A stretch of 64,000 bases of DNA from Halorussus pelagicus (GCF_004087835.1 NZ_CP035119.1:62001-126000), one strand, 5' to 3'. Shown: positions 32,302 to 42,152, numbered from the stretch's first letter. The notes: a model not told the origin generated them from the sequence alone. A program made the numbers and translations.

Positions 32302-32624
32302 ACCTCCGGGTTCGCACGGTGGCGACAAAATTCTATGGTATTTTCCGTGAAGATGAGCGCGGCGTCGGGAGTGTCCGCCGCCGAGAAGGTTTGATGCCGA
32401 GAGTTGGACACCGAGAGAGTCCGATTCCGGGAGAGTTCGACGCCGAGGATGAGTCGAGGCGAACCGAGAACTAAGTGTCTCTCCTCCGAACTACGCCCGT
32501 GACTGACATCCCCGACGAGTGCGACGACGAAATCGCGGCGTTCCGTGGCCGGGTGTATCTCCCCGACGGGAAGTAATTTATTTGTCCTTTCCGACCTTAC
32601 GACCGACCGCACACGGGTGTTAGC
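32302..32624. other. Gene-free stretch with a weak 16-bp tandem repeat
   Basis: No convincing gene. 32393-32455 carries four degenerate units of the type GAnnCCGAGAGAGTTC. A 25-codon frame from GTG 32499 to TAA 32576 is possible but unsupported. AATTTATTT at 32575-32583 could be the TATA box of the small membrane gene at 32625. Confidence 0.5.
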
Positions 32625-32837
32625 ATGGACAGGAGAGCAGTTCTCGGTAAGTCCAAGGCGGAACTGGTCATGGCACGAATCGGAGAACTGATGGCGGCGT
32701 CCTACCTCCTATTGCTGTTGCCAATTCTTCCGTTCCTGCTGGCGTACGTCGCCATCCAGAAGGTACTGGCGCTGTTCACCGGGCAGTCGAACGAGCGCCA
32801 GCGGTTCGACCCTCGGTCGGGGACGCCGCCGTCGTAG
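32625..32837 (+). CDS. Small single-helix membrane protein
   Basis: 70 residues. After a basic lead MDRRAVLGKSKAELVMARIGELMA, a strong hydrophobic segment YLLLLLPILPFLLAYVAIQKVLALF spans about residues 27-51, then a short polar tail. An internal ATG (MARIGEL, residue 16) is an alternative start. The LLLPILPFL core resembles several small haloarchaeal membrane proteins of unknown function. It ends about 190 bases before the CRISPR array, at the edge of its leader. Confidence 0.6.
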   Translation: MDRRAVLGKSKAELVMARIGELMAASYLLLLLPILPFLLAYVAIQKVLALFTGQSNERQRFDPRSGTPPS

Positions 32838-33023
32838 TCGCCCGAACATCGTCGGTGTCCACGCGGCGAGCGGAACAGACGACGTATCGGACGCCGAGGA
32901 CCCCGGCGGTCGATTTCCGTAGTTTTCGTCGACCCCCGTGGGGTTCGAGGCCTATTGCGGGTCGACGGAAATGTTGATGTGGGTTCGGCCGCCAGTGGGC
33001 GTATGGCCGGGAAATCCGGCATG
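32838..33023 (+). other. Presumed CRISPR leader
   Basis: The array's degenerate repeat is at the right end, and by analogy with haloarchaeal I-B arrays the crRNA handle (TTTGAAGC) reads on the plus strand, so the leader should be this left flank. It contains an inverted repeat, TTTTCGTCGACCC (32923-32935) against GGGTCGACGGAAA (32959-32971), 12 of 13 positions pairing, and a degenerate repeat-like sequence at 32922-32951. Leader function is inferred. Confidence 0.6.
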
Positions 33024-33860
33024 GTTTCAGCAGAACCCTTGTGGGTTTGAAGCCCTCGTAGCCGGGGAGCGGGCCGGTATTCGCTATGGTTTCAGCAGAA
33101 CCCTTGTGGGTTTGAAGCTCGCGGGCACACTCTCGGTCCTCCGGCACCTCGACCTGGTTTCAGCAGAACCCTTGTGGGTTTGAAGCCGAAAGACGCTCTC
33201 GAAGAGGACGGGCACGTTGACCCGTTTCAGCAGAACCCTTGTGGGTTTGAAGCACGACCTCGGAAGCGACAGACCTGGCGGATGGCCCTTGTTTCAGCAG
33301 AACCCTTGTGGGTTTGAAGCATGCGCTACGCGGTCCGAGAGACCCTTCGGCGCGAGCGTTTCAGCAGAACCCTTGTGGGTTTGAAGCTACGAGAAGATAG
33401 ACGAGGAGATACGGGACACGGAGTGGTTTCAGCAGAACCCTTGTGGGTTTGAAGCTGAGTATTGTAGTATGTAGGCCTATCCGACTATGTTTCAGCAGAA
33501 CCCTTGTGGGTTTGAAGCTACAACCGATACTGCGAAGACGACATCGCAGAACTGTTTCAGCAGAACCCTTGTGGGTTTGAAGCACCGACGCGATAGAAGA
33601 CTTGCGAGAGCTAGAGGACGGTTTCAGCAGAACCCTTGTGGGTTTGAAGCATTCGCCAGCAACGCAACACGTCCTACGGCGTCCACGTTTCAGCAGAACC
33701 CTTGTGGGTTTGAAGCTCTCGTCGCCCGAGCAACAAGCTGCGGACGCTCAAAGTTTCAGCAGAACCCTTGTGGGTTTGAAGCTGCCCGAAAGCACTGGAA
33801 CAACGGGGGTGTCAACCGCCAACCGGAGTTGTTCCAGCAGAACCCCGATGCGTTTGAAAC
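33024..33860 (+). CRISPR. CRISPR array, 13 repeats, 12 spacers, type I-B-like repeat
   Basis: Twelve identical 30-base repeats begin GTTTCAGCAGAACCC and end GGGTTTGAAGC, at 33024, 33089, 33157, 33224, 33291, 33358, 33426, 33489, 33554, 33621, 33687 and 33753. A thirteenth, 33831-33860, differs at several positions (GTTCCAGCAG...GCGTTTGAAAC) and marks the old, trailer end. Spacers are 33-38 bases, except the last at 48. The repeat has the AACCC/GGGTT dyad and closely resembles haloarchaeal I-B repeats. No cas gene is in the window. Confidence 0.98.
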
Positions 33861-33933
33861 ACGTCGCGGGACCACTCGCCCAGCATGGCGGAACGTTTCA
33901 CAACACTCACTCGAACGCACCGAAAGCGACGCC

Positions 33934-34608
33934 TCACGCACGCTCGCGGAGGTCTTCCAGCACCGAGAGCGTGCCCTCGGAGTACGACTCCTCTAGCACC
34001 ACGTCGGCGGCGCGTTGGGCCTTGGCGTCGGCGTTGGCGACCGCGTAGGACTCGCCAGCGACGCCGAACGTTGACACGTCGTTCTCCGAGTCGCCGACGG
34101 CGGCGAACTCCTCGGGAGTGCGGTCGAGGAGCGGCGCGAGCGACTTCAGGCCGAGTCCCTTCTCGATGCGGGGCGATTTGACGTGGTAGGCGAATCCGGT
34201 GTCTACGACCTCCAGTCCGTGTTCGGCCGCGAGTTCTTCGAGCGGGCCGAGCGGTTGGTCCCGAGCGACCGCGATTTCGGTCTCGCGCCAGCGGTTCGTG
34301 AGGTCGGTCTGACCCCACCCGATGTCGTGTCCCGCCGCGACGTACTCCTCGGCGACGCGACGCGCGGCCTCGCCGTCGCCGTTCGTCGTCACTTGCTCGC
34401 CCGAGAGGACGACGCCGCCGTTCTCGGCGATGACGTTCTGTTCGATGTGCATGAAGTGACAGAGCGAGACCGGATAGGGGAACGACTTCCCGGTGGCGAT
34501 GACGACCGGCGCGTCCCACTGGGGAAGCACGTCGAAGAATCGCGGGTCTACGGAGTCGTCGGGGCGGGTCATCGTGCCGTCGATATCGAGGACGAGCGGC
34601 GGAACCAT
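33934..34608 (-). CDS. Phosphoglycolate phosphatase (archaeal HAD family)
   Basis: 224 residues. HAD motif I is VLDIDGTMTRPDDSVDP (6-22), motif II VVIATGKSFPYPV, the lysine motif VKSPRIEKGLGLKSLAPLL and motif IV AVGDSENDVSTFGVAGESYAVANAD. The C2-type cap between them is the Cof/archaeal PGP class. It hydrolyses 2-phosphoglycolate or a related sugar phosphate. The array's trailer end lies about 70 bases from its stop. Confidence 0.87.
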   Translation of the reverse strand: MVPPLVLDIDGTMTRPDDSVDPRFFDVLPQWDAPVVIATGKSFPYPVSLCHFMHIEQNVIAENGGVVLSGEQVTTNGDGEAARRVAEEYVAAGHDIGWGQTDLTNRWRETEIAVARDQPLGPLEELAAEHGLEVVDTGFAYHVKSPRIEKGLGLKSLAPLLDRTPEEFAAVGDSENDVSTFGVAGESYAVANADAKAQRAADVVLEESYSEGTLSVLEDLRERA

Positions 34609-34666
34609 GCGGTAGCGTCGGAGCGTGAGGCACAAAAAGTGGTCGTTCGAAGCCGCGGACGCCGAT

Positions 34667-35860
34667 TCAGAGGCCGAGCGACGGCACCCAGACGCTCTGG
34701 GAGAAGACGCCGACGGCGGCCAGCACCGTGACGAGGAACGTGCCGACGACGATGGCCGCGGCGGGCGGGTCGAAGTGCGTGTCGGCGTGCGCGTAGAAGA
34801 CGCGCTGGACGAGTTCGCCAGCGAGCGCGCAGATGACGCCAAAGACGCCGCCGACCACGAGCGCCGAGGAGAGCGGAATCGCGGCCGCGACCTCCGCGGG
34901 CGAGACCGTCGTAACCGGCATCCCGGCCGGAGCAAGCGCCAGCGCCGCGGTGCTGGAGGGCAGGCTGATGTGGTGAGTCACCGGAATCTTCTCGACGCCG
35001 CAGTTGAGGAAGACCAGACTCGCGGCGCTGATGCCGAACGCGAGGAACGGACTGCCGGTCTTGTACGCGGTGAACGCCGCAAGGATGCCCACGACGAGAC
35101 CGAGCATCGCCACGTTGGCCCACTTGTACTGGTGAGGAAGCCACGGTTCGACGACGAACCGGCCTTCGGCGGTTCCGCCGTCAGAGCGCGGTTCGTCGCT
35201 GTCGGCACGAGCGTCACCGTCGTCGCCGGGCGCGCCGCCGTCCGCGGCCGGTTCGCCGCTCCCGTCGTCGGCCGTCGCAGCCTCGCCGATGATGCGTCGG
35301 TCACCGTCCTCGAACGGCGACATGTCGAGGATGCCGCCGCTGGTGTCGCCGATGAGGTCGTAGCCGAAAACGAGTCGGTGGGCGACTGCCGACAGCACGA
35401 CACCCATTGCGATGGGGTCGTAGGGCATCCCGATGGTCGAAGAGACGGTGGTCAGCCAGTAGCCCAGAATACCGAACGCGCCGCCGACCGCGAGTACGTC
35501 GGGCTTGGTGCCCTGCGCGAACGCGATGTGCTTGGCGTTGTGAAAGTCGAAGCCCGACTCCATGTACCCCCTTTTGGCGGCGTAGGCGGCCGCGGCCGCG
35601 CCGCCAGCGAAGCTGATGGCCGGAGAGAACACCGGACCGAACGCGATGGAACCGGTGATACCGACCGCCGCGAGTTCGCCCGCCGCGCCCGCCTCGGACG
35701 CGCCAGCGATGGTTTTGCCGATGACGTTGGCCGCCTCGCCCGCGATGACCATGAAGCCGGTGAAGATGAACGCTGGGAGCGCCCCGAGCGCCGCGCCGAA
35801 CGCGCCGCCCGCGAACGCCGCCAGTAACATCTCGACCGCCCACAAGTCGGCCCAAGCCAT
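34667..35860 (-). CDS. Multi-pass membrane protein linked to glycerol kinase (DUF7973-like)
   Basis: 397 residues with about 8-10 hydrophobic segments in two halves joined by an acidic Asp/Gly/Ala linker (about 195-232). Glycine- and alanine-rich repeats such as GGAFGAALGALPAFIFTGF in both halves suggest an internal duplication. It overlaps the glpK stop (TGATG at 35860), so it is translated with glycerol kinase. Haloarchaeal glpK operons often carry such a gene; a role in glycerol uptake is inference. The sequence has no MIP/aquaporin NPA motif. Confidence 0.7.
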   Translation of the reverse strand: MAWADLWAVEMLLAAFAGGAFGAALGALPAFIFTGFMVIAGEAANVIGKTIAGASEAGAAGELAAVGITGSIAFGPVFSPAISFAGGAAAAAYAAKRGYMESGFDFHNAKHIAFAQGTKPDVLAVGGAFGILGYWLTTVSSTIGMPYDPIAMGVVLSAVAHRLVFGYDLIGDTSGGILDMSPFEDGDRRIIGEAATADDGSGEPAADGGAPGDDGDARADSDEPRSDGGTAEGRFVVEPWLPHQYKWANVAMLGLVVGILAAFTAYKTGSPFLAFGISAASLVFLNCGVEKIPVTHHISLPSSTAALALAPAGMPVTTVSPAEVAAAIPLSSALVVGGVFGVICALAGELVQRVFYAHADTHFDPPAAAIVVGTFLVTVLAAVGVFSQSVWVPSLGL

Positions 35861-37404
35861 CAGGTCTCACCGCCGTCGCGCGCCCAGTCGGTCGAACGCT
35901 CGACAGCGTCGGCCCACCGGTCGTACATCTCGTCGGCCGCCTCGCGGTTCATCTCCGGTTCGAACTCGCGGTCAACCCGCCAGTTGTCCCGGAGTTCTTC
36001 GGGACCGTCCCAGTAGCCGACCGCGAGACCCGCCGCGTAGGCGGACCCGAGCGCGGTCGTCTCGTCCACTTCGGGGCGGGCGATTTCGGAGCCGATAATG
36101 TCGGCCTGTAGCTGACAGAGGAAGTTGTTCTTGACCGCGCCGCCGTCAACTTTCAGGCTCTCCATCTCGATGCCGCTGTCGGCGACCATCGCCTCGGCCA
36201 CGTCACGGGTCTGGTAGGCGATGGATTCGAGCGTCGCGCGCACGACGTGTTCGCGGCGCGTGCCGCGGGTCATCCCGACGATGGTCCCCCGAGCGCGCTG
36301 GTCCCAGTGGGGTGCCCCGAGACCCGTGAACGCCGGGACGACGTAGACGCCGTCGGTCGAATCGACGCTCCGGGCCAGCGTCTCGGTTTCGGCGGCGTCC
36401 TCGATGAGCGTCATGTCTTCGAGCCACTCGATAGCCGCGCCGGTGACGAAGATGGACCCTTCGAGGGCGTACTGGACGGGTTCGCCCGAGCGCTGGAACC
36501 CGACCGTCGTCAGCAGACCGTGGTCGCTGTCCACCGCCTCGTTGCCCGTGTTCATCAGGAAGAAGCTCCCCGTTCCGTAGGTATTCTTCGCGTCGCCCGC
36601 GTCGAAGCAGGTCTGGCCGAAGAGCGCGGCCTGCTGGTCGCCCAGCGCGCCCGCGACCGGAACCTCGGCGTTGAGGAACCCCTCGGGGTCGGTCGTGCCG
36701 TAGTAGTCCTCGTCGCTGGAGGGTCGAACCTCGGGGAGGCAGGCCGCCGGAACGCCGAACTCGTCGAGGAGGTCGTCGTCCCACGCCATCTCGTGGATGT
36801 CGAACAGCATCGTCCGGGAGGCGTTGGTCACGTCGGTGACGTGGTTCCCGGTCAGGTTGTAGACGAGCCACGAGTCGATGGTCCCGAAGAGGATTTCCCC
36901 GTCGGCGGCCCGCTCTTTCAGGTCCGCGGGGCGGGCGCGCTGGGTCTTGATGGGGTCGGCGTTGTCCAGCAACCACTCGGCCTTGGTCGCCGAGAAGTAG
37001 GCGTCGGCTTCCAGACCGGTCTTGGACCGGATATCCTCGACCTTGTCTTCGGTCTCCAACCGCTCGACACGGTCGGTCGTTCGTCGGTCCTGCCAGACGA
37101 TGGCGTTGTGGACCGGTTTGCCGGTGTCGCGGTCCCAGAGCAGGGTCGTCTCGCGCTGGTTTGTGACGCCGATGGCGGCGAGTTGGTCGGCTGAGAGACC
37201 GGCGTCGTCGAGCGCCCGGCGGACGACCAGTTTGGTGTTGTCCCAGATTTCGAGCGGGTCGTGTTCGACCCAACCGGGTTCCGGGTAAATCTGTTCGTGC
37301 GTTTCGTAGGCGTCCGTTACGACCGTTCCGTCGTGGTCGAAGACCATGAATCGGGTTCCCGTGGTCCCTTGGTCGATGGCTCCGACGTAGGTGTTTCCTG
37401 ACAT
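35860..37404 (-). CDS. glpK: Glycerol kinase
   Basis: 514 residues of the FGGY kinase family, making sn-glycerol 3-phosphate from glycerol and ATP. It shows YVGAIDQGTTGTRFMVFDHDG (5-25), IGVTNQRETTLLWDRDTGKPVHNAIVWQDRRT, VAGALGDQQAALFGQTCF, NTYGTGSFFLMNTG and KVDGGAVKNNFLCQLQADI. All catalytic Asp and Arg positions are present. The start MSGNTYVGA fits the family; codons further upstream belong to the divergent promoter region shared with glpABC. Confidence 0.96.
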   Translation of the reverse strand: MSGNTYVGAIDQGTTGTRFMVFDHDGTVVTDAYETHEQIYPEPGWVEHDPLEIWDNTKLVVRRALDDAGLSADQLAAIGVTNQRETTLLWDRDTGKPVHNAIVWQDRRTTDRVERLETEDKVEDIRSKTGLEADAYFSATKAEWLLDNADPIKTQRARPADLKERAADGEILFGTIDSWLVYNLTGNHVTDVTNASRTMLFDIHEMAWDDDLLDEFGVPAACLPEVRPSSDEDYYGTTDPEGFLNAEVPVAGALGDQQAALFGQTCFDAGDAKNTYGTGSFFLMNTGNEAVDSDHGLLTTVGFQRSGEPVQYALEGSIFVTGAAIEWLEDMTLIEDAAETETLARSVDSTDGVYVVPAFTGLGAPHWDQRARGTIVGMTRGTRREHVVRATLESIAYQTRDVAEAMVADSGIEMESLKVDGGAVKNNFLCQLQADIIGSEIARPEVDETTALGSAYAAGLAVGYWDGPEELRDNWRVDREFEPEMNREAADEMYDRWADAVERSTDWARDGGET

Positions 37405-37664
37405 TGTGTTGAGTATATTGTCGCTTCGCTCCGCCGGTTTCGCTCCTGCCACCGTCACGGCGTCGCTCCTCCGGGAAGGCGTGTTGCTAACGAACACGGG
37501 CCACAGCGTCATAAGTTTTCACCGAGTTACTGGTAAATGGGTGGTAGAAACGGCGGCGAGAGTAGCTCAACGACGAGTAACTACGAGCGAACGGGAGACC
37601 AGTCAAATCCGAAAGACCCGAAACAGCGATGCTCTCAAGTAGTTTCCGACCAACTTGCGACCAG

Positions 37665-39386
37665 ATGACCGACACCGAGGTCCTTGTCGTCGGGGGCGGT
37701 TCGACCGGGTGTGGCGTGGCCCGCGACCTCGCCATGCGCGGGGTGGACGTGACCCTCGTCGAGAAGGGGAACCTGACGAACGGAACCACCGGCCGAATGC
37801 ACGGCCTGCTCCACAGCGGGGGTCGCTACGCCGTCTCCGACCAAGCGAGCGCGAAAGAGTGTATCGAGGAGAACCGCGTTCTCCGGGATATCGCCGGTCA
37901 CTGCGTCGAGATGACCGGCGGCCAGTTCGTCCAGTTGGAGGGCGACCCCGACGAGTATTTCAAGGAGAAACTAGACGGATGCCGCGAGTGCGGTATCCCG
38001 GCCGAGGTGCTGACCGGGGAGGAGGCCCGCGAGGAGGAACCGTATCTGACCGAGGACGTGAAGCGCGCGATTCGGGTGCCCGACGGCGCAATCGACCCCT
38101 TCCGACTCTGCGTGGCGAACGCCGCGAGCGCGCAAAACCACGGCGCGCGTATCGAGACCCACGCCGAAGTCACGGACGTGCTGGTCGAGGGTGAAAGCGC
38201 GGACGGTGACGGAAGCGAAGGCGGGCGAGTACGGGGCGTCGAGGTCCGCCACGACTCCGGGCCGGGGACGCGCCAACACGGAAAATCGGGCGAAGTCGAG
38301 GAGATTACCGCCGACCACGTCGTCAACGCCACGGGCGCGTGGGCCGGACAAATCGGCGATTTCGCGGGCGTTGACGTGGAAGTCCGCCCGTCGAAGGGCG
38401 CGATGGTCGTGATGAACTGTCGGCAGGTAGACACCGTCATCAACCGTTGTCGGCCCAAGGGCGACGCCGACATCGTGGTGCCCCACGAGACGACCGCGAT
38501 TCTTGGCACGACCGACGAAGAGGTCGAGGACCCCGAGGACTATCCCGAAGAGCAGTGGGAGGTGGACCTGATGATAGACGAACTCTCGCGCCTCGTCCCG
38601 ATTCTGCAGGAGGCCCGGACCGTCCGGTCGTTCTGGGGCGTCCGCCCGCTCTACGAACCGCCCGGAACGGGAACGACCGACTCGACTGACATCACCCGCG
38701 ACTACTTCCTGCTCGACCACGCCGACCGCGACGGACTCGCGGGGTTCACCAGCATCGTCGGCGGGAAGTTCACGACTTACCGGATGATGGCGGAGGAGAT
38801 TTCCGACCACGTCTGCGACCGCCTCGGCGTCTCGGCCGACTGTCGGACCGCCGACGTGCCCCTGCCGGGGAGCGAGGACTTCTCGGTCCTCCGCGAGTAC
38901 ATGGACGAGTTCGGCCTGCGCTCGCCCATCGGTCGGCGAAGCGTCCAGCGACTCGGCTCTCGCGCCGACGACGTACTGACGACCGACGGGCCGAACCCGG
39001 TCCTCTGTGACTGCGAGGCGGTCACGCGCGCGGAGGTGCAGGACGCCATCGAGCAGTCGGGCACCGACCTCAACGCGGTCCGCCTCCGGACCCGCGCCTC
39101 GATGGGCAACTGTCAGGGCGGGTTCTGCTGTCACCGGATGGCCGCCGAACTCCACCCCGAGTACGACGAACCGCAGGCCCGCGCCGCGCTCGACGAACTG
39201 TTTCAGGAGCGCTGGAAGGGCGAGCGCCACGCCCTCTGGGGCGAACAGCTCTCGCAGGCCGCGCTGACGTATGCGCTCCACGCGACGACGATGAACCGGG
39301 ACCGCGACCCCGCCGACCGGGAGTGCGAAATCGCGTTCGCGGAGTTCGACGCCGGAGCGACCGAGGAGGCCCACCATGGCGATTGA
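37665..39386 (+). CDS. glpA: Glycerol-3-phosphate dehydrogenase subunit A
   Basis: 573 residues. The N-terminal FAD site [31 protein letters not shown] (6-36), [18 protein letters not shown] and [21 protein letters not shown] define the DAO-type dehydrogenase. A C-terminal BFD-like domain carries [11 protein letters not shown] and [15 protein letters not shown], four cysteines for a 2Fe-2S cluster. It oxidises G3P to dihydroxyacetone phosphate. It overlaps glpB by 11 bases and lies divergent from glpK. Confidence 0.95.
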   Translation: MTDTEVLVVGGGSTGCGVARDLAMRGVDVTLVEKGNLTNGTTGRMHGLLHSGGRYAVSDQASAKECIEENRVLRDIAGHCVEMTGGQFVQLEGDPDEYFKEKLDGCRECGIPAEVLTGEEAREEEPYLTEDVKRAIRVPDGAIDPFRLCVANAASAQNHGARIETHAEVTDVLVEGESADGDGSEGGRVRGVEVRHDSGPGTRQHGKSGEVEEITADHVVNATGAWAGQIGDFAGVDVEVRPSKGAMVVMNCRQVDTVINRCRPKGDADIVVPHETTAILGTTDEEVEDPEDYPEEQWEVDLMIDELSRLVPILQEARTVRSFWGVRPLYEPPGTGTTDSTDITRDYFLLDHADRDGLAGFTSIVGGKFTTYRMMAEEISDHVCDRLGVSADCRTADVPLPGSEDFSVLREYMDEFGLRSPIGRRSVQRLGSRADDVLTTDGPNPVLCDCEAVTRAEVQDAIEQSGTDLNAVRLRTRASMGNCQGGFCCHRMAAELHPEYDEPQARAALDELFQERWKGERHALWGEQLSQAALTYALHATTMNRDRDPADRECEIAFAEFDAGATEEAHHGD

Positions 39387-40743
39387 GGACGACGTGACAG
39401 TCGTCGGCGGCGGTCTCGCGGGCATGACCGCGGCGCTGGCGGCCGCCCGCGAGGGCGCGGACGTGCGCCTGCTCTCGCACAAGGACTCGACGCTCCGGAG
39501 CGCGAGCGGACTGGTGGACGTACTCGGCTACGACGCCGACGGAACCCTGCTGGCCGACCCCTTCGAGGCAATCGCGGACCTGCCCGACTCTCACCCCTAC
39601 CGCACGGTCGGCGTCGAGGGAGTTCGAGAGGGTCTCGCGCTCTTCGACGCGGTTGTCGGCGACCGCTACCGGGGCGACCACACCGACCGGAACGCGCTCG
39701 TTGCGACCCACGGCGGGAGCGTCAAGCCGACCGCGAGATACCCGGCGAGCGCCGCGCCCGGCCTCGCCAGCGACGAGCGCTCGGTCCTGCTGGTCGGCTT
39801 CGAGACCGTCACGGACTTCGACGCGCCGCTGGCGGCCGACCATCTCCGGGCCGCGGGCGTCCCCTTCGAAGTCGAGGGCGCGACGGTCCAGTTCCCCGGC
39901 GACTTCCGGGCCGATGCCGCCCGAACGCGTCTCGCGGACGCGCTCGACGCGAACGAGCGCCTCGAAGTCGGGGCGGCCGGAAGCGGAGGCAGTGGCAGGA
40001 GCGGGAGAAGTGGCGGCGGAGCTGGTGGAGGCGAGAGCGGCTACACCACGTCGCTCCCGGCCCGAAAAGCACTCGCCGAGACCGTGAAAGACCACCTCGA
40101 CGGGACCGAGCGCGTCGGCTTCCCGGCGCTACTGGGCCAGCACGAGACCGACGAGATTCGGGCCGACCTCGAAGCCGAACTCGGCGCGGCCGTCTTCGAG
40201 GTGCCGATGGGGTCGCCGAGTCTCCCCGGCATGCGACTCGAAGGCGCGTTCCAGCGCGCCTGCCGGGACGCTGGCGTCCGGTTCACCACCGGGAACCCCG
40301 TGGTCGGCTACGAGGAGCGTGACGCGGACCGCCACGACGGGGGCGTCGCGGCGGTCCGCGTCAACCGCAACGGCGCGGCGATTCCGTTCCACGCCGACCA
40401 GTTCGTGCTGGCGACCGGCGGACTGGTCGGGAAGGGCGTCGATTCGGACCGCGAGGGCGTCCGCGAGCCGATTTTCGACTGCCACGTCCCCGCGCCGAGC
40501 GACCGCTACGACTGGTTCGCCGACGAGGCGTTCGGCGACCACCCCTTCGCGCGGTTCGGCGTGGAGACCGACGACGACCTGCGACCCCTCGACCGGGAGG
40601 GCGAACCGGCGTTTTCGAACCTGCGCGCCGCCGGGGCGGTCCTCGGCGGGTCGGACTTCGCGGCCGAGAAGTCCGGGTCCGGCGTCTCGCTCGCCACCGG
40701 AGTCGCGGCCGGACGGAGTGCGGCGCGGGAGGTAACGAGGTAA
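39376..40743 (+). CDS. glpB: Glycerol-3-phosphate dehydrogenase subunit B
   Basis: 455 residues of a flavoprotein: [48 protein letters not shown] at the start and [28 protein letters not shown] and [20 protein letters not shown] toward the end. A Gly/Ser-rich insert (about 195-215) is present in the middle. GlpB passes electrons from GlpA towards GlpC. It starts inside the end of glpA and is followed by glpC after 2 bases. Confidence 0.92.
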   Translation: MAIEDDVTVVGGGLAGMTAALAAAREGADVRLLSHKDSTLRSASGLVDVLGYDADGTLLADPFEAIADLPDSHPYRTVGVEGVREGLALFDAVVGDRYRGDHTDRNALVATHGGSVKPTARYPASAAPGLASDERSVLLVGFETVTDFDAPLAADHLRAAGVPFEVEGATVQFPGDFRADAARTRLADALDANERLEVGAAGSGGSGRSGRSGGGAGGGESGYTTSLPARKALAETVKDHLDGTERVGFPALLGQHETDEIRADLEAELGAAVFEVPMGSPSLPGMRLEGAFQRACRDAGVRFTTGNPVVGYEERDADRHDGGVAAVRVNRNGAAIPFHADQFVLATGGLVGKGVDSDREGVREPIFDCHVPAPSDRYDWFADEAFGDHPFARFGVETDDDLRPLDREGEPAFSNLRAAGAVLGGSDFAAEKSGSGVSLATGVAAGRSAAREVTR

Positions 40744-40745
40744 CC

Positions 40746-42128
40746 ATGAGTGACGCAGAAACCCCAACCGACCCGAGCGACGCGCGAGACGAACAGGCGG
40801 TTTCGGACGAGGAGTTCGAACCGGTCCAAGTGTTCCCCGAGAGCGAGGAGATGGACCTCCGGCCGGGGAGCGACGACTGTTATAAGTGTTCGACCTGCGA
40901 CTCGGCCTGTCCGGTCGCGGAGGTGGACGACGAGTTCCCCGGCCCGAAGTTTCAGGGTCCCGAGCAGTGGCGGGTCAAGCGCAAGGACGACCACGACATC
41001 GACGACTCGGTGATGTCGTGCTCGAACTGCATGCGCTGTGACTCGGCGTGTCCCTCCGACGTGCCCCTCAGCCAGATGCACAACACCGCTCGCGGGCAGT
41101 TCGTCGAAGAGCAGATGGAGAAGCTCTCGCGGGAGTACGTCCGGAACCGGATTCTGGCCAACTACGGCACCCTCGCCGGGTTCGCCAGCAAGGTGCCCCG
41201 CCTCGCCAACTTCGTGATGGGCAACTCGTTCGTTCAGTCGATCAACGAGAAACTGCTGGGCATCACCAGCGAGCGCGAGTTCCCCGAGTTCGCCGACCAG
41301 ACGTTCCGAGAGTGGTGGCACGAGCGAGGCGGCAACGCCACCTCGGAAAAGCGAGCGCGAGAGGCGCGAGCGAAGCGAGACGACGCGAGCGCCGACGCCG
41401 ACGACAAGCGCGTCGCCTACTTCCACGGCTGTTACTCTAACTACAACACCCCGGAGGTCGGCAAGTCGATGGTCCGTACCTTCGAGCACTTCGGCTACGA
41501 GGTCATGGTGCCGCCCCAGCAGTGTTCGGGCACGCCGATGTTCGCAAACGGAATGCTGGCCGACGCCGAGCGCGCGGCCGAGACGAACGTCCGGGAACTC
41601 GCCGCCGCAATCGAGGACGGCGCGGACATCATCGCCTCCTGTACCTCCTGTTCGATGTCGCTCCGCCAAGAGTACCCCGAACTGTTCAGTTTCGAGGGGA
41701 CCGCCAGCGTCGCGGCCCGGACCTACGAGGCCCTCGAATACCTGCGACTCCATGAGGACCTCGACGCCGAACTGGCGGACGCCAAGGTCGAAGACGCGGA
41801 GTTCGCGTATCACGCGCCCTGTCACGCCCGGAATCAGGGTCTCGCCGGACAGGCGGTCGAAGTCCTCGACAACCTCACGGGGGCGAACGCCGAGGACGTG
41901 GGCGACTCGTGTTCGGGCATTTCGGGCACCTACGGGTGGAAAGAGGAGAAGTACGACACCTCGATGGAAATCGGCGCGGAGATGTTCGACCACATGGAAG
42001 ACACCGACGCCGAGACCGGGATGACCGAGTGTCCGACCTGCGCGATGCAGATGGAACACGGCACGGGCTACGAGATTCGCCACCCGCTGGAAGTGTTAGA
42101 CGAGGCGCTGGTCGAGCGCGAACGCTGA
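40746..42128 (+). CDS. glpC: Glycerol-3-phosphate dehydrogenase subunit C (Fe-S, CCG domains)
   Basis: 460 residues. Two 4Fe-4S motifs, CYKCSTCDSACPV (about 45-57) and CSNCMRCDSACPSD (about 87-100), then two CCG domains around HGCYSNYNTPEVG...QQCSGTPMFANG and YHAPCHARNQGLAG...CSGISGTYG plus CPTCAMQMEHGTG. It anchors the complex to the membrane and delivers electrons to quinone. Its N-terminus is acidic and halophile-like. Confidence 0.95.
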   Translation: MSDAETPTDPSDARDEQAVSDEEFEPVQVFPESEEMDLRPGSDDCYKCSTCDSACPVAEVDDEFPGPKFQGPEQWRVKRKDDHDIDDSVMSCSNCMRCDSACPSDVPLSQMHNTARGQFVEEQMEKLSREYVRNRILANYGTLAGFASKVPRLANFVMGNSFVQSINEKLLGITSEREFPEFADQTFREWWHERGGNATSEKRAREARAKRDDASADADDKRVAYFHGCYSNYNTPEVGKSMVRTFEHFGYEVMVPPQQCSGTPMFANGMLADAERAAETNVRELAAAIEDGADIIASCTSCSMSLRQEYPELFSFEGTASVAARTYEALEYLRLHEDLDAELADAKVEDAEFAYHAPCHARNQGLAGQAVEVLDNLTGANAEDVGDSCSGISGTYGWKEEKYDTSMEIGAEMFDHMEDTDAETGMTECPTCAMQMEHGTGYEIRHPLEVLDEALVERER

Positions 42129-42152
42129 ACGGCCTCGATTGACGCGCGACGC

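Noticed and set aside
32499-32576. 25-codon frame from GTG upstream of the small membrane gene
   Set aside because: A TATA-like patch precedes it but there is no Shine-Dalgarno and no recognisable peptide. Too short to support.
33487-33996. Open frames reading through the CRISPR array with a repeated QQNPCGFEA peptide
   Set aside because: The periodic peptide is only the translation of the 30-base repeat.
37971-39482. Minus-strand open frame of about 500 codons over glpA and the start of glpB
   Set aside because: Antisense of clear glpA and glpB genes, with no recognisable protein family.
40506-42083. Minus-strand open frame of about 525 codons over glpB and glpC
   Set aside because: Shadow of glpC, whose Fe-S motifs fix the true frame.
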